Shown here one piece after another: positions 36,804-49,274 of a stretch of DNA of 64,000 nucleotides; the first letter of the stretch is position 1; each line of letters opens with the position of its first letter. The notes below the pieces were generated by a model that was not told the origin of the DNA, ran no database searches, and was given only the letters and a program-made list of their open reading frames with translations. Both the position numbers and the translations under genes were made by a program. Origin of the DNA: Heterobasidion occidentale. Lineage: Eukaryota; Basidiomycota; Agaricomycetes; Russulales; Bondarzewiaceae. Location: positions 1,240,001-1,304,000 of the forward strand of contig JBCAQO010000006.1 in the NCBI GenBank assembly GCA_039111635.1, in the 5' to 3' direction.

Positions 36804-38030
36804 ATGTCAAATAAGATAGTGGTGAGCTGCTCACCGCGATTTGAGTACCTCGTAGATCATTCGGTGACGCGGAAACATTGCCATCCACTTCGATGAGCCT
36901 GCTATATACCGCGCAGTCATAGATGACGTGATCTCCTCCATAAAGTCCGATTTCGATGAGTACGGTGTCAGCGAAGATGTGCTCGCAGAGCTGCAGAGCG
37001 TAAGTTGTGTTCCTTGCGCACAGTCCCTCGCTCACCTCCGGCTCGAATCCATCCGCCTGCTGCACCTGTCATTCAGAAATGGGAGAACAAGGTCATAGCA
37101 TCCCACGTTGCGGAATTCGAGGCACCCCCGCCTGCTGCACCTCCTCAGTACCCTCATCATCACATGATGGTATCGCACCCGCATTACCACAACCCTTACG
37201 CGCCACCTCCGCCACCCGTTGTAGCTCCAGGCCAACCACACATCAAATCTGAGCCCATAGACAGCCGATACATCCTTGGTGCTCAACCACATTATGCTGT
37301 CGCCCCTCTTCCAGGGCCGCAAATCCCTGGCCTTCGACAACCATCTTACCATCCTGTTCCCGCCGCTCGGCCACCCGGCAATACACCAACCCCGGTGCCA
37401 GTATCTGCACCCGCGCGACCTTACACTATGCAGAACGGGGGCGCTGTTCTGCCGCCTCAAGCGTACCAGCCGCCTCCACCTCACCAACCACAGCAGCAGC
37501 AGCAGCAACAACAACAACAACCGCAGCCTCAGCGCATACCGCAGGTGGACGGGCCGTCGTCATCTGGCTCTGAGTCGCCTTCGCCCTCACCACCACAGTA
37601 TGCGCCGCGCTCGTCGCACCCGTCGTTACCACAGCCGGTACAACAGTCCCCAAGTAAGCCCGACGACGAGGCGATCAACAGCGATCTGGACGATTCGGAC
37701 TCTGAAGGCGAGGACGACCCTGATGAAGGCGGGCCAGGCGAAACCGACATTGTGTTTTGCACGTACGATAAGGTACGTGACCCCCTCCTGATCTTGAATT
37801 TTTTTGCTTTACTGATCGGGCGCGTGCGTATGATTAGGTCGCACGAGTGAAAAACAAGTGGAAATGCATCTTGAAGGACGGGATGATTCACATCAACGGC
37901 AAGGACTACCTCTTCGCGAAGTGCACAGGGTGGGTCCTACGTCACGATCGTCTTGTCCTTATCGAGACGGAGCCAGAACTGACCTCGATTCTCTCACTGC
38001 TGGGCCTTCCACAGCGAATTCGAGTGGTGA
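36804..38030 (+). CDS. TOA1: TFIIA large subunit TOA1
   Basis: Five exons (36804-36821, 36898-36999, 37077-37772, 37838-37929, 38015-38030) encode 307 residues. The first exon is six codons (MSNKIV); splicing gives the conserved helix PAIYRAVIDDVISSIKSDF of the TFIIA four-helix bundle. The middle is a Pro/His/Gln-rich linker with a CAG/CAA-encoded glutamine run near 37490-37525. An acidic stretch (DLDDSDSEGEDDPDEGG) precedes the C-terminal beta-barrel module VKNKWKCILKDGMIHINGKDYLF, which ends EFEW. TFIIA stabilises TBP on promoter DNA. The length and domain order are typical of a fungal alpha-beta precursor. Confidence 0.95.
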
Positions 38031-38733
38031 AACACCTGCACACTACGTCATCACCACCCCGCTTCTCGCCGCACACGCACAACCTTGCCCTCTGCCCGCT
38101 CTATCTTTGTCGCGCTTGTCTATTCCATGTTTTCTTTCCCTCGTCGCACTACACAATTACTGTACAGATATGACATGTCTCTCCATCCCTACTTGCTCAA
38201 GCAATTCATCGTTCGCCATTGGGTTGGTCAGACCTAATCATGCGAAAGTCCGTATAAAAAAGTACAGATGAATCACATCACAGCCTTGGAAACGCCGGTA
38301 TACGGAAAACATACGGAAGAAGATCTTTAATGGTACTATTACAGGGTTTCAATGAAGGGATATAATCCGAGAACACGTTGAGCAAACAACAGCCCAGGTA
38401 TGATAAATGTCTCAAGAAGCAGTATATACCTCCAATGGGCATACATGTGAAGGCGTCGCATAAGCATAAGTAGATGAATGAGCATATGTACGTAAATAAT
38501 GCAAATCAGCAGTGGTAGACGTCGAATAGGCGGAATCTGTCGGCGCGCTAACAGAGACGGCAATCCTGAGATCCAGAACGCAACATCAGCGGAGAAACTA
38601 GTAAGGCGGTTGAGACACCATGTAGCAGCATAGCATGGATGGGCCAAGAGCGATTGGCCGGCGGTCGCCTACATATCGTACACAACATCTTCTGGGAAAT
38701 CGTGGGTGGAGGCGAGCATCAAACAGCCAGGGC
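38031..38733. other. Convergent intergenic region
   Basis: About 700 bp between the 3' ends of TOA1 and the first WOPR gene; no gene is supported. Confidence 0.5.
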
Positions 38734-40165
38734 TCAAGCGCGCCTCGAGCCTAAGATCTGCAGCACCCGGTCATCAATGGGGTCCCTGTGGTACGGGTGA
38801 TGCCTGCGTAGAGCGTGCAGGGGCGCTAGGTGCCCAATGGGATCTCCGTCGCTATCCATTTCGGTTTCTCCGATGGGTCCATAATTGGCATCCATCACCG
38901 CTGGGGCTTGGACGAAGGTGAAGTTTCCTGCAGCAGCGGACATCTCGCTCCCCTGCGAAGAGTATGACAATTCCGAGCCTGTCACTGAGGGCGACGATGG
39001 GACGGAGTAAGAGCGTTGTTGCAGTGTGGTCTGGACTGGCGAAGGAGCAATGGGGTGATATGCTGTGCTCGAGACGTAGCCCTCATGCATCGACAACCAA
39101 CTTGAATTCGCATTCAGAGTACGTTCCGCAGTCAGATCAGCGGAGATGGGATAATTGTGGTATGTGAGCTGTGTTGAAAGCGGACGCATGTTCTCGTCTG
39201 TGATTGCTGACCAGAATGAATGAGATTGATCTTCTTGGTAGAGGGTCTCGTCTGCAGGCGGATAATGGTATACGAAATGATTCTCCGTGGTGTTCCACTG
39301 AAACGGCGCGGGGAGGAATTGTGACTGCATGCGTGCGGAGGTCAAATTTATGAAGTTCTCGGATAGAGAAGTTGGTGGATTCTGGTCTCCACTCGGAACC
39401 GATGATTTGGAGCGGGCCTCATCAGCAGGGGCAGTAGCGCCCCTTCGACCCTTTTTAGGGGTGCGTGCAATAGTGAACATGCCGGGGGGAACAGGGCCAA
39501 TGTCACGTAGATCAGGGAGATCCTTGACAGGTATGAGTCGGTCGCAGGTTCCCTGTGAGAAGTAGTGGGCTGAAGCAAAATTATAAGAACTCAAGGAATG
39601 GAAGGAGGAATTGAGTCGCTCACTGAGGCTCCATTTCCGCTTTCCGTGCGGAGAGTGGAAGTGCATAGAGCATGTTTGTTTGATCAATGGGTCCCAACCC
39701 CGAGAGCGGATTCTGAGACGATGTCTGACGCATACATGCAGCTCAGAGGATAGATTAGGTGCTGGTCTGATCAAAAACCACGCACGAGTTGTTGTTGTTC
39801 GAGCTGCTCTTTTTCGGCTCATTCTTTTCGTAGTAGAAAAGGAAATCCTGCGGAGAGAAGAGATGTACGTGGCTTGGGATCGAGTAAGATCGGGAGGGGG
39901 GAGCGGAAAAGCAACTGACGTCTCGGACGCGAGAAGCACTCCAGCGCCTGCCCTCTGTGAATCGCTCGATACCAGGGCCTGTAATTGCGCCTGCTTCTTC
40001 TCTTTGGGCCCAGACGTAGCAGGAGCCTGACTGCAGCTGGCTACGCTCCTGGGCGTCGAGTCGCCTGCTGATCATGGGAAGGATTCCGAGGTAGACGGCG
40101 TAGAAGATGAGCTGAACATCCTGGACGGAAGAGACGTGGACACCAGAGAGGGTGGGCTGCTGCAT
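38734..40165 (-). CDS. WOPR (Gti1/Pac2) transcription regulator, copy A
   Basis: Four exons on the minus strand (40165-39920, 39847-39786, 39724-39624, 39569-38734) encode 414 residues. Residues 1-150 form the two halves of a WOPR DNA-binding domain: DVQLIFYAVYLGILPMISRRL, SCYVWAQREE, GIERFTEGRRWSASR, then FLFYYEK, a Lys/Ser/Asn-rich linker, PLIKQTCSMHF, HGKRKWSL and HYFSQGTCDRL. This family (Wor1, Ryp1, Sge1, Gti1, Pac2) controls morphological switching, sexual development and virulence traits in fungi. The remaining 260 residues are Ser/Gln/Tyr-rich and probably activating. About 2.9 kb of gene-free DNA lies upstream, in keeping with a complex promoter. The three introns match positions in copy B. 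Confidence 0.92.
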
Positions 40166-43090
40166 GGGTGGGACGGTGGTGGTGGTGGAAAGGAAGGAAG
40201 AGGAAGGCCGGGCAACGGCCGTTGAATGGAATAAGTACTTTCTCCCAACTCAATCCAAGGCCTCATCCGGCAACGTCATGTGCCTTTCCTTGCCCTGCGC
40301 CCGACTGCCGGCCCTCGATCTCCTCCCCATCTCGATGCACACTCACGTCAGTCTGAGTCTATCACTCTAACCCATCACCTCCCTCTTCGTCCCCTCTCTT
40401 GCCATCGCCACCCCTTGCCTCGCTCTCTCGCCTTTCCGACCGTCTGACCACTTAGCCGCTTGTCTGCATACATGAGCACCACCATCATGACCTTGACCCT
40501 TGACAAATCCTACCAAGTCTCTCCAGCTTCTTCGTGGTGGCCGCCGCGACGCCGCGTCGGCACCCCGCGATATACTCTTCCGTTATCCTCTCTCCGCTGC
40601 AAATGGTCACTGGCCCCACCGCGCAGGCCCAGCCATTGAAAGCTTCCTTTCAGGGTGGTGAACGCATCATTCTGTGATGCTCCACTGGCCCTTCGCACCG
40701 TCCCCTGACAAATCAGGACTATGCTCTCGTTGGCGCTTGCAAGCCGTTGAAGGCCGTTGAAGGATGTGGAACAATCATCACCCATCGCCGACGCCCTCTG
40801 TTGCACGTGTGCAGCTGTGTGCAGACATATCATAGAAAATCTGTCAGCGAATTAGCGATGCAACCCTCACATGGCTATGTATTCTTCTCGATTTTTGCAT
40901 CCAAGTCTGACACAGCCTAGAGCTGCTGCCGACCGAAGCATCCGAGACCGCAAATCAGCCGTCTCATCAGACCGTTGGGCTGCTTGTTCTGGCGGGAATA
41001 ATGAATCTCGGCAAATGGCAGCGACGTCCTGGCTCGTCCTGGCTTCGGTCTCAGTCATCTTGAACGCCGAATTTGTATTCCGGGTCGATGATGAGCGACG
41101 ACCGAGCACGAATTCGCGACTCGATGCGAGCCTGGCGAGCTGTTGGTATGCGCCCGCCCGATCACGGGGAGCCAATCTGCGTCTTCGATCTTAATAAAGA
41201 CATAAACATTTACGAGCCTCGGCGCTTTCCGTGCGCCAACCGACGCCGCCGGTCCCGCAGTGGTCAGCTGGCGCACGCCTTGAGGACGTCAACAATGAGA
41301 CCATCGCATGCAGGCGCAGGCTTAGACTTATGGGGGAATTGACCATGACGAGCGACTTTTCCGGCCTGGTTCCGCGCCTCTTGGTCACAACGCATATCGC
41401 ACTTTAATGTGTGTCGGCGTGCATCGGGCCATCATATAGACTTTAGGGTATCGCATTTTGCTCGAAAGATGATCCGGTCAATGTTGATGTTACATAGATT
41501 GCATCCGCACCCCTCACTCCCTAGGCCCGGATATAATGCGCGGTGCCTCTCTATCTCATCTCCATCTCGCTTGGCCTGGCGCTGCGCCTGGACGTAATAT
41601 TGAATGTGCATGCGGAGCTAGGCACTGTGTGCAGAGACTGGAACACCTACAGGGACTATCGTCCATGGAGTCCGCGATAGGTCAAACGATTCGTCTCAGG
41701 TTTGTACTCAGCAAGTGGCAGTCGCTTCTGCATGGAGACACCTGTCACGACTGGAATGTTGCGTACACGCATGTCTGATTCGATAGGTTCACCTAGGATC
41801 GTAACGGCGCAGACAAGGCTAGACCTCCTTGCGTGTGTTTCTTCTATTCTTGAGGCCAAATTTGAAACGACGGAGCGCCACTTCCAGATGCAGCGTGTTC
41901 AGCGCCGCAAGGGACTAGAGCTGTCGTACACAGTGAGGTGTAGGAAGGTTGCCAGGCGTGACATACGCAGAAAGTTAAAAGGACACATTCATCTCTTTCG
42001 CGCAGTTAGTCATAAGTAACACAGGGGGTATCAGCATCCGCGCAAGGTTCAAGTGTGCTTACTCCTCCACTCCGTGCGGCTGGCCCAGACCTCGTCTCTC
42101 GCGCGTTCTCTATGACGCACTCGGGCACCTGACCTGCGCAGTGACAGCGAGATGTGGTTTCCAAGTCGTGAATAGTCTCCGTGGCTGACTCAATGCAGAA
42201 GATAGTCGTTTTGTGTACAAAGCATGCGATTAAGAGACCGCCTGCAACGGGACGCACTTCCTAACGTACCGGGCGCGAGTCAGGAGAGAAAACTTTACGA
42301 GACGCTCTCCGGAGACCGCAAGGTGCGGGTTCGACGCCCATGAGTGCTTTGCCGTGGAGTTCGCCAGTTCCCTCGTTTGGCTAAGAGTAAATTTGGACAA
42401 GAGAGATAGCTGGCGCTCGCTATGAAATCAAGACAAGTATGGTCAAGCATGCAGCCTCATCGATTGAGGTAAGAGGCACGACAATCCCGGCGCCAATACG
42501 GATCCAGAAAAATGGGGATCGGGATCAGATCGGGAAGGTCGTATGAAACGGCTAACGAGATATGGCGGACTGCGGTCGTTGACAGCGCTTGACCCAGAAC
42601 TCGATGCTGACCCTGGCCCGAACATGATAGGTTCACGATACGCGTGTTCACCAACTCAAGCGACCATCTAGAACGTGTGCATTCTATCGGGATGAGGAGC
42701 GGGGATACACAGTCCATGGTATCGGTCATTGTTCGTCGTTTGAGCATACATATCGCTTGCCTCGTTGCGATTGATACAATACAGGATCGTACACTAGATG
42801 CAACAGTTCAATAGCTGATAGAAAAAAACAGACAAACAAACACCAACAACAGTCCATCTTTGAGAGGTGTGAGTAGGGCGGGTGGGAGCTGTCACCTCAT
42901 CTGGAACCTTCGTTCAATGATACGGAGACAAGTTTAGTCCATCATGGACTGCGTGATTGACATCGCACCTCGTGCGAGATCGGCTGCTGAAGCACAACCG
43001 AGTGTTAATTCAGCCACAGGCCTCATCAAGCAAGAAGGCGGGGGTGGGGATGGGCGCTATGGCTAGATTCTGGCGCTGGCGAAGCGCGGC
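40166..43090. other. 2.9-kb gene-free region upstream of WOPR A
   Basis: Lies between the start of WOPR A and the stop of WOPR B. Scattered short frames exist on both strands but none has domain features or a supported intron set. It probably contains a long promoter and 5' UTR of WOPR A, as is common for master regulators; a noncoding RNA cannot be excluded. Confidence 0.45.
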
Positions 43091-44226
43091 TCAGGCGACA
43101 CTGAAGGAGCGCAATGCTCGGTCATCGACTGGATGGCGCTTGGGTATGTGTGTATTCTCCAGGAACGCGAGAGGCGCCAGGATTTGTGTGCCCTCGGGCG
43201 TGTAGTTGAAGCGGGTTCGAATCTGGGCCTCGCTTTTGGGGGATGTGGGATCGGACTTCGACCGAGGCACCCGCTGTTCCTTGTCCTGCGAAAATGCGGG
43301 GTGCAATGGCGACATGGAGTGAGGGCGCATCAGGTCTGAGGGAGGTGACGTGTAGCTGTATGGGGCGTAGATGGGGGATGGATAGTGGGGAGAAGCTCCG
43401 CGTCGCTCGACCGTGTGCTCGGAGTCCCGTGGCCGACCCTTCGCCGATCGTGCACTCCTAAATCGGCCCTGCGGCACGCGCAAGCGAGCAAGGTCAGGGA
43501 AATCTTCGACTGTGTACAGTGCATCAATGGTCTCTTGCGTGAAGTATGCGACTGAAAAGGAAGATACGCGGATGCAGTTAGCATGGAACCCCTAGTTCCT
43601 TTAAGGCAACATTGCGGCGCGACGCACTCAGATGCCATTTTCGTCGTCCCCGGGGTGTCTCGACGAAGACAGAGTACGTCTGCTTTACGAGACGTTCTCG
43701 TGGACGACCGAAGTATGACCCGGGGGGAAGATGAAGGCTGAAACTAGATGTGCGGCGTCAGAACGGCAATGACAGACAAGGAGGGACAGCACTGACGGGT
43801 GACCGACGATGTCCATGTCCTTCTCCATGTCCTTCTCGTGATAGAAGAGGAACTCCTGAGTGGCTGGGATCAGCGCTCTGGGGCGCAAAAAAAATATAAA
43901 AAAATAAGCAAGGATGAGCTCACATCGCGCACACGGGACGGGCCCCACCGAATGCCGTCTGTCCAACGCTCAATCCCGAGCTGTGTTGCAGAAGAGTCAA
44001 TGGGAGGGCAACGGAGGGCCTATCATGGGCTACGAACCCCCGTTGCCTCAGCGTCTGGTCCTCGTTCTTCCCATACGTATACGGACCCAGAGCGGATGCA
44101 GCGTCGTTCTTCGCTGTCGAGGCGGCGAGAAACGATGGGAAGAACGCCCTTGGATACGGCGTAGAATATGACCTGTGCGTCGGAGATGGACTTGACTCTA
44201 AGGTCTGTGCACGTAGGGTGCTGCAT
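43091..44226 (-). CDS. WOPR (Gti1/Pac2) transcription regulator, copy B
   Basis: Five exons on the minus strand (44226-44038, 43980-43924, 43855-43797, 43743-43628, 43551-43091) encode 293 residues. Domain landmarks parallel copy A: MQHPTC start, DAQVIFYAVSKGVLPIVSRRLD, SVYVWEER, GIERWTDGIRWGPSRVR, FLFYHEKD, PPGSYFGRPRERLVKQTYSVFVETPRG split over two exons, RRKWHL, YFTQETIDALYTVEDFPDL. The C-terminal tail is shorter (about 130 residues) and Pro/Ser-rich. Exon 2 is only 57 nt; the intron before it (44037-43981) is absent from copy A, while the other three introns fall at equivalent codons and phases. It is presumably a nuclear regulator; the targets are unknown. Confidence 0.92.
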
Positions 44227-44968
44227 TGCAAGGAGAGGGATGAGGTGAAGCACGGCGGGATTGGGTCTTATAGCGATCTGAATCGGCGTTTATGATAAGA
44301 GGAAGAGGCGCTGGCAGGGATTGTCTGATTGGGCTGCTATTTCTGTTAGAATGCCAAAAATCGAAGAAAGGCATTCGGTTCTTGGCAAGATACATAAAAG
44401 ATCTCTGGAAGCGTGGGAATGAAACTCTATACGTCTAATCATGAGCTATGGTCTCCACAGCACAATCAATCAAACACACCAAACAGGAAGCTGTCCTTGC
44501 GCCCTCCGCTTTCAGAAGAACGGGGATCTGGTGAGAGTTTGGGCCAGGCAGCACAGCGCTCTCTCGTTACGGGAACACTCCCGGGTCCAGATGCGACGCT
44601 TCTGCCCGCGTCTGCCCTATCTGGGTCCGCTTTCGTGACTCTCTGCATGCCTTTCATCGAACCCCGGGCGCGCGACTCGCCACGCACATCCATTGCTGGC
44701 ACTTGGCACTTGAAAGCTTGAAGCTTAAAGCTGTCTAACGCATCTCGTCCTTCGCCGCTCCTACGACGGCGGTCCACGCTCGACGCTGTGATCAAGGGCC
44801 CTGATCCGATACCACCGAACGCCCTAGATATTCTGGAGGGTCGAAAGAACCGAGGGGGTGATTCACAACAACGTGCCGGCATGCGCACTCAATGCCTCCT
44901 GTCACCACTGCACTTCTCCGCGCTCAACTGGCATCGCTAAAGAAAGGATTGGGAAGGAGCCCGTCGCC
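44227..44968. other. Upstream of WOPR B, nothing recognised
   Basis: Gene-free DNA that probably carries the WOPR B promoter. Confidence 0.4.
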
Positions 44969-45367
44969 TCACAGTCCCCACAAATCGGTGTTCTCGCGCT
45001 GGACCCTGAGATAGGGGATTGCCCAGGTATGTTCGCCATCACGATGGGATTTCCACCAGACTCCGGAGTGCTGGGGGGACATCAGAAGCACAGATGCTGT
45101 GGTGGGTTCTTGAGAAGCCCGTGGGGCTCTGCGGCGCCTACGAGGCAGCAGAGGGCGTAGAACCTCTGACCCCCGTCTTACCCATACTAGGTGGAGCTGA
45201 CGGAGCGTGCCGTCGTGCGCAAGAGAGTACGTATATTGGAGGTCGCAAATACAGCAGTTGATGTATTGGACGCACCCGTCAATCTGTATGATACCCGACC
45301 GCACGTTTTGGGCGGGAAGTTCACTGGTTGACAGATCTAGCTTCCAGCGCCCGTAAGATGAATGCAC
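44969..45367 (-). CDS. Unassigned open frame, 132-residue candidate
   Basis: An uninterrupted minus-strand frame that stays open upstream past 45367 to about 45430. The first half has a natural composition (SSYGRWKLDLSTSELPAQN, IIQIDGCVQYINCCICDL, LAHDGTLRQLHLVW), and so does the end (SGVWWKSHRDGEHTWAI...NTDLWGL). The Arg-rich centre may hide a short intron starting at the GTAAGA after LHLVW, but the frames then disagree. I do not recognise the family. It could be the 3' part of a multi-exon gene or a relic. Confidence 0.25.
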   Translation of the reverse strand: MHSSYGRWKLDLSTSELPAQNVRSGIIQIDGCVQYINCCICDLQYTYSLAHDGTLRQLHLVWVRRGSEVLRPLLPRRRRRAPRASQEPTTASVLLMSPQHSGVWWKSHRDGEHTWAIPYLRVQRENTDLWGL

Positions 45368-45950
45368 GCCCGGCGGATGTAAGTTATCATGCTCAGCGGG
45401 TTTAGATGCATCGGATTTGGGACTTTGTCAGTTAGGATAGGTTTTAACGTATAGCCATCCTGGGAACTCCGACTCAACTTGCTTCAAGGCCACAGCCACG
45501 CAGCTGCAGCACAAGTCCAAGTGCCGCCCAAGAGGATCCCTGTCAATGCATCATGATGAAAGAAGCCAACATGAACGTCGGATTGCTGGATGCAAGCGAA
45601 TAAGCGGAGAAGCCAACGACACGAGGCGGACATAGGAATCACGAAGGGTTCGGTGATATCCATGCAGTGTACACCGCATCGTGCATACAATACAGTAATG
45701 TCCTGATGCCTCTCGATGAAGAGAGGACGTTGAGAGTCCGAAACGTTGACCACGCCAAGGCCCTGGCGCAGTGCCTTGGCTCGATCGAGGGGAGCACGTG
45801 CTTGGGCCCTCTTGGGTCGGTTTGCGTGACTCGAAATCTCGTCGGATTCGCATGCGTCGTGGACTCGCTGGTCTTGTTCATCATTTCAGCCGTCCTCCAA
45901 GACCTCCTTCTCTGTCTGCAACCTACATACCCCGGAGACTGTGTCAAGCA

Positions 45951-48900
45951 ATGGCTGCTCAGCAACCGCCGTGGGCGCCCCCCATCCCAAAAGCGCAAAC
46001 CCCGGTCCTCAAGGTCTACAATTCCTTGACCAAGACCAAAGTTCGTATCGTGGCAGGATCGCAGATGGATGGTCATCACATGATATCTTCTTCCAGACAG
46101 AGTTCGTTCCACGAGACGGTAAGCGCGTAAAGTGGTACAACTGCGGCCCCACGGTCTACGATGCATCCCACATGGGCCATGCAAGGTACGACCTGCACTG
46201 TTCTACTCACGCATGGCACTCACGGGCTACCCGATAGGAACTATGTGACACAGGATATCCTGCGCAGGATCATGGTAGACTACTTTCGCTACGATGTTCA
46301 TTTCGTCATGAACATTACGGATATCGATGATAAGGTATGGACGTTCATCACACACGCGTCCCACATATAATGACCGTTCGTGAAGATCATCCTGCGCGCG
46401 CGGCAGAATCACCTTGTGCAAAAGTTACGGGCAGAAACAACATCCCTTACGCCGGAGCTGCTGGCCCAAGTACTCGCTGCCTGGACATCCTACGTGCGCT
46501 CGAAAGTTTCCAAAGGCCTACTTGCCAACGAGACACCAGCATCTGATGCAGAATGGGAAGCGTGGCCAGAGTTGGTCAAAAAAGCTCAGGACAAGTCATG
46601 GAAATCAGAGTGCCTGAGAAGAGATGAGAAGTTTGATATGCACTTCACCGCAGCCGTGCGTGCACCATGGTTCAAAAATACACCATGTTATTCTGATGTT
46701 TGGTTCAGGCCCGCACGTTCTCAGCGCTTGAGGTAGCCCGAGGTCTGCTTGATTCGGGTCACAAAACGGTCGATGTCGCCCATCAGCTCATAGACGCAGC
46801 TACAGATGTACTCTCTCTTGCTTTGGACCAACAGGTATTCCGCTCCATCTTTCCATCTGATTGATTGATCTCACATTTTGTGGAAGCACGGCGCGACTGT
46901 TACAGATCCTTCTATCTCGCGCTCCCTGTCAGCGTTCTGGGAGCAGAAGTTCTTCGATGATATGTCCCGGCTGCGGGTACGGGAGCCCGATACCTTGACC
47001 CGTGTGACAGAATATGTTCCAGAGATTGTTGCATTTGTGGAACGTATAGTTCAGAATGGCTATGGCTACGAAGTGGACGGCAGCGTCTATTTCGACACAC
47101 GTGCTTTTGACCAGAGCAAAAGCCATTTTTACGCCAAGTTGGAGCCCTGGAGCAAGGGAAACCGAGAGCTATTAGAAGAGGGTGAAGGTGTGTCGGCTGT
47201 GCTTGTCATGTTCACGAGACTTTCGAACATGACGGCCTCTCATCGTTAGGTGCATTATCCAGCACTACTGGACGCAGATCCCCAGCCGACTTCGCCCTTT
47301 GGAAAGCATCGAAACCTGGGGAGCCGTACTGGCCTTCACCCTGGGGTCAGGGGAGGCCGGGGTGGCACATCGAATGCTCGGTCATGGCTTCGGCCATCTT
47401 CGGCGACAACATGGACATACATTCTGGCGGCATCGACCTTGCTTTCCCTCATCATGACAATGAGATGGCCCAATCGGAGGTAAGTCCTTTGATGAGTTCC
47501 TAGTTATTGTTATGTTTGTTCATCGCCCTGAAGGCATATCATGATTGCGAATCGTGGGTCAACTATTTCCTCCACACCGGCCATCTACATATTGAGGGGT
47601 TAAAAATGAGCAAGTCTTTGAAGAACTTCATCACCATCGAAGTGAGAAACGATCATTTTGTGTTCGACAACAAGCGCCCATTGACATGTCAATAGGAAAT
47701 ATTGCAAAAATACTCCGCAAGACAATTACGCCTTGCCTTTTTGACTCAACTTTGGAACTCTAAAGTCGACTTCTCCGAATCACTGATGACTGGAGAGGTC
47801 CGGAACATCGAGCTTACCCTGCATGTGTGTCCAACATCTTTCCTACATTGCTCGCTCGTTACGCCTTGTGGGAGTGGAGCCTATCCTTTGGAATCTGATA
47901 CCGTTTGTAGAACTTTTTCACCGTCGTCAAAGCTCTCGTCGCTCAAGCGCGCGCCGATGGTCCTAGGCTAGACGGAAAGCACCGATTTGAAAATCCGGAG
48001 ATTGACCTCACAGACGTGTAAGATATTCTCTATTCGACGTAAGCCTTGATCATCTTTCTCACGTCATTTCATAACTCTACTAGGCTCCACAAGTCCCAGG
48101 ATGCATTCCGGGTCGCCCTTTGTGATTCGTTCAATACGCCGAGTGCGTTGGACGTCCTTCGAGACTCGGTATCTCGCACGAATGTCTACATTAACTCGCG
48201 GGGGAAAGATCTCAATGTCGATCTTGTGGAGCGGGTTGCACGCTGGGTGGGGGACATGTTGCGCATGTTTGGACTAGGCGAGGGAGAGGGCTCGGAAATC
48301 GGATGGGGACAGGAACAAGGCGATGGGTCGTCTGCCGTGAATGTGAGTGTGGAATACTGTCTGCCTGATAACGCCCTTCCCAAGATAGAAGTTATGCTGA
48401 CTGACCTACTTCAGCGAGAGGAGGTTCTCATGCCATACCTACGTGTTCTGTCTTCTTTTAGAGACGGGGTACGCCAGCTGGCTATCGCCAATGGTGATGG
48501 AGTTGCGAAGGATATCTTGGCCTTGTGCGACAAGCTTCGCGATGTGGACGCAATCCCATTGGGAGTAGCTTTCGACGATCAAGAAGGTGCATTCCAGTAT
48601 GGTTCCATGCATGAGTGTCGTCACTGAACTGGTCACGTCACATCAGATGGGAAGGCTCTTGTCAAACTCATGCCTCCTGCTGAGCTTATTAGAATCCGCG
48701 ACGAAAAGCGCGCTCAAGTCGAGGCTAAGGCCGCAAAAAAGGCCGCTGCTGTTGAGGCCGAGCGGCAGAAGAGAATGCAGAAGCTGGAAAGAGGTCGCGT
48801 AGCCCCCGAAGTGATGTTCAAACCGCCGCAGGTCCCTGACGGCACTTACGGCAGCTGGGATGATGCGGGCGTACCGCTTACAGATGGCACGGGAAAGGAG

Positions 48901-48996
48901 CTGAGCAAAAGTCAAGGGAAGAAGGTACAGAAGGAATGGACGGCTCAGAAGAAGCTTCATGAAGACTATCTAGAATGGCAGAAGCGGCAGAAGTGA
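45951..48996 (+). CDS. CARS: Cytoplasmic cysteinyl-tRNA synthetase
   Basis: Thirteen exons (45951-46040, 46097-46185, 46238-46334, 46386-46655, 46709-46834, 46887-47187, 47250-47479, 47534-47641, 47696-47824, 47911-48017, 48084-48342, 48415-48586, 48647-48996) encode 775 residues. The enzyme charges tRNA-Cys with cysteine. Class I signatures are present: HMGHAR (HIGH box), [10 protein letters not shown], the zinc-site cysteine in GWHIECSVM, the zinc-site [19 protein letters not shown], and [10 protein letters not shown] (KMSKS). The C-terminal Ala/Lys/Glu-rich extension ([22 protein letters not shown]) is typical of eukaryotic cytosolic forms and may bind tRNA. Some introns fall close to active-site motifs; the one between 46185 and 46238 splits HMGHAR after the Ala. 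Confidence 0.95.
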
Positions 48997-49274
48997 GGGG
49001 GGGGACGTTGTCTATGGCGTTGGGCAGCTTTGGGCAGTTTGTCACCCTGTTTTGTATATCGATGTGGAAACGCAACCAATATCCGCATACGTGCTACTCG
49101 TGCAGTACTCGTGTACATGGGAGCTGTTGTACGAACTCCTGGGAAATTTCGCAGAGAGTCGTCCACTTCCACGTTCCGTGCCCTTCGAGTGCAATACTTT
49201 TTTTCTTTCCAGAACCCAAGTTGGCAACGGCTAGCATGCGGAGTTTTCTAGGTACAACGAAAACGGCCTATGAA

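Noticed and set aside
42285..42345. GGTTCGAcgCC at about 42327, like a tRNA B-box
   Set aside because: No acceptable A-box or pairing of T-arm and acceptor stems could be built around it.
43201..43225. GGTTCGAATCT as a tRNA internal promoter
   Set aside because: It falls within a coding exon of WOPR B and no tRNA fold forms.
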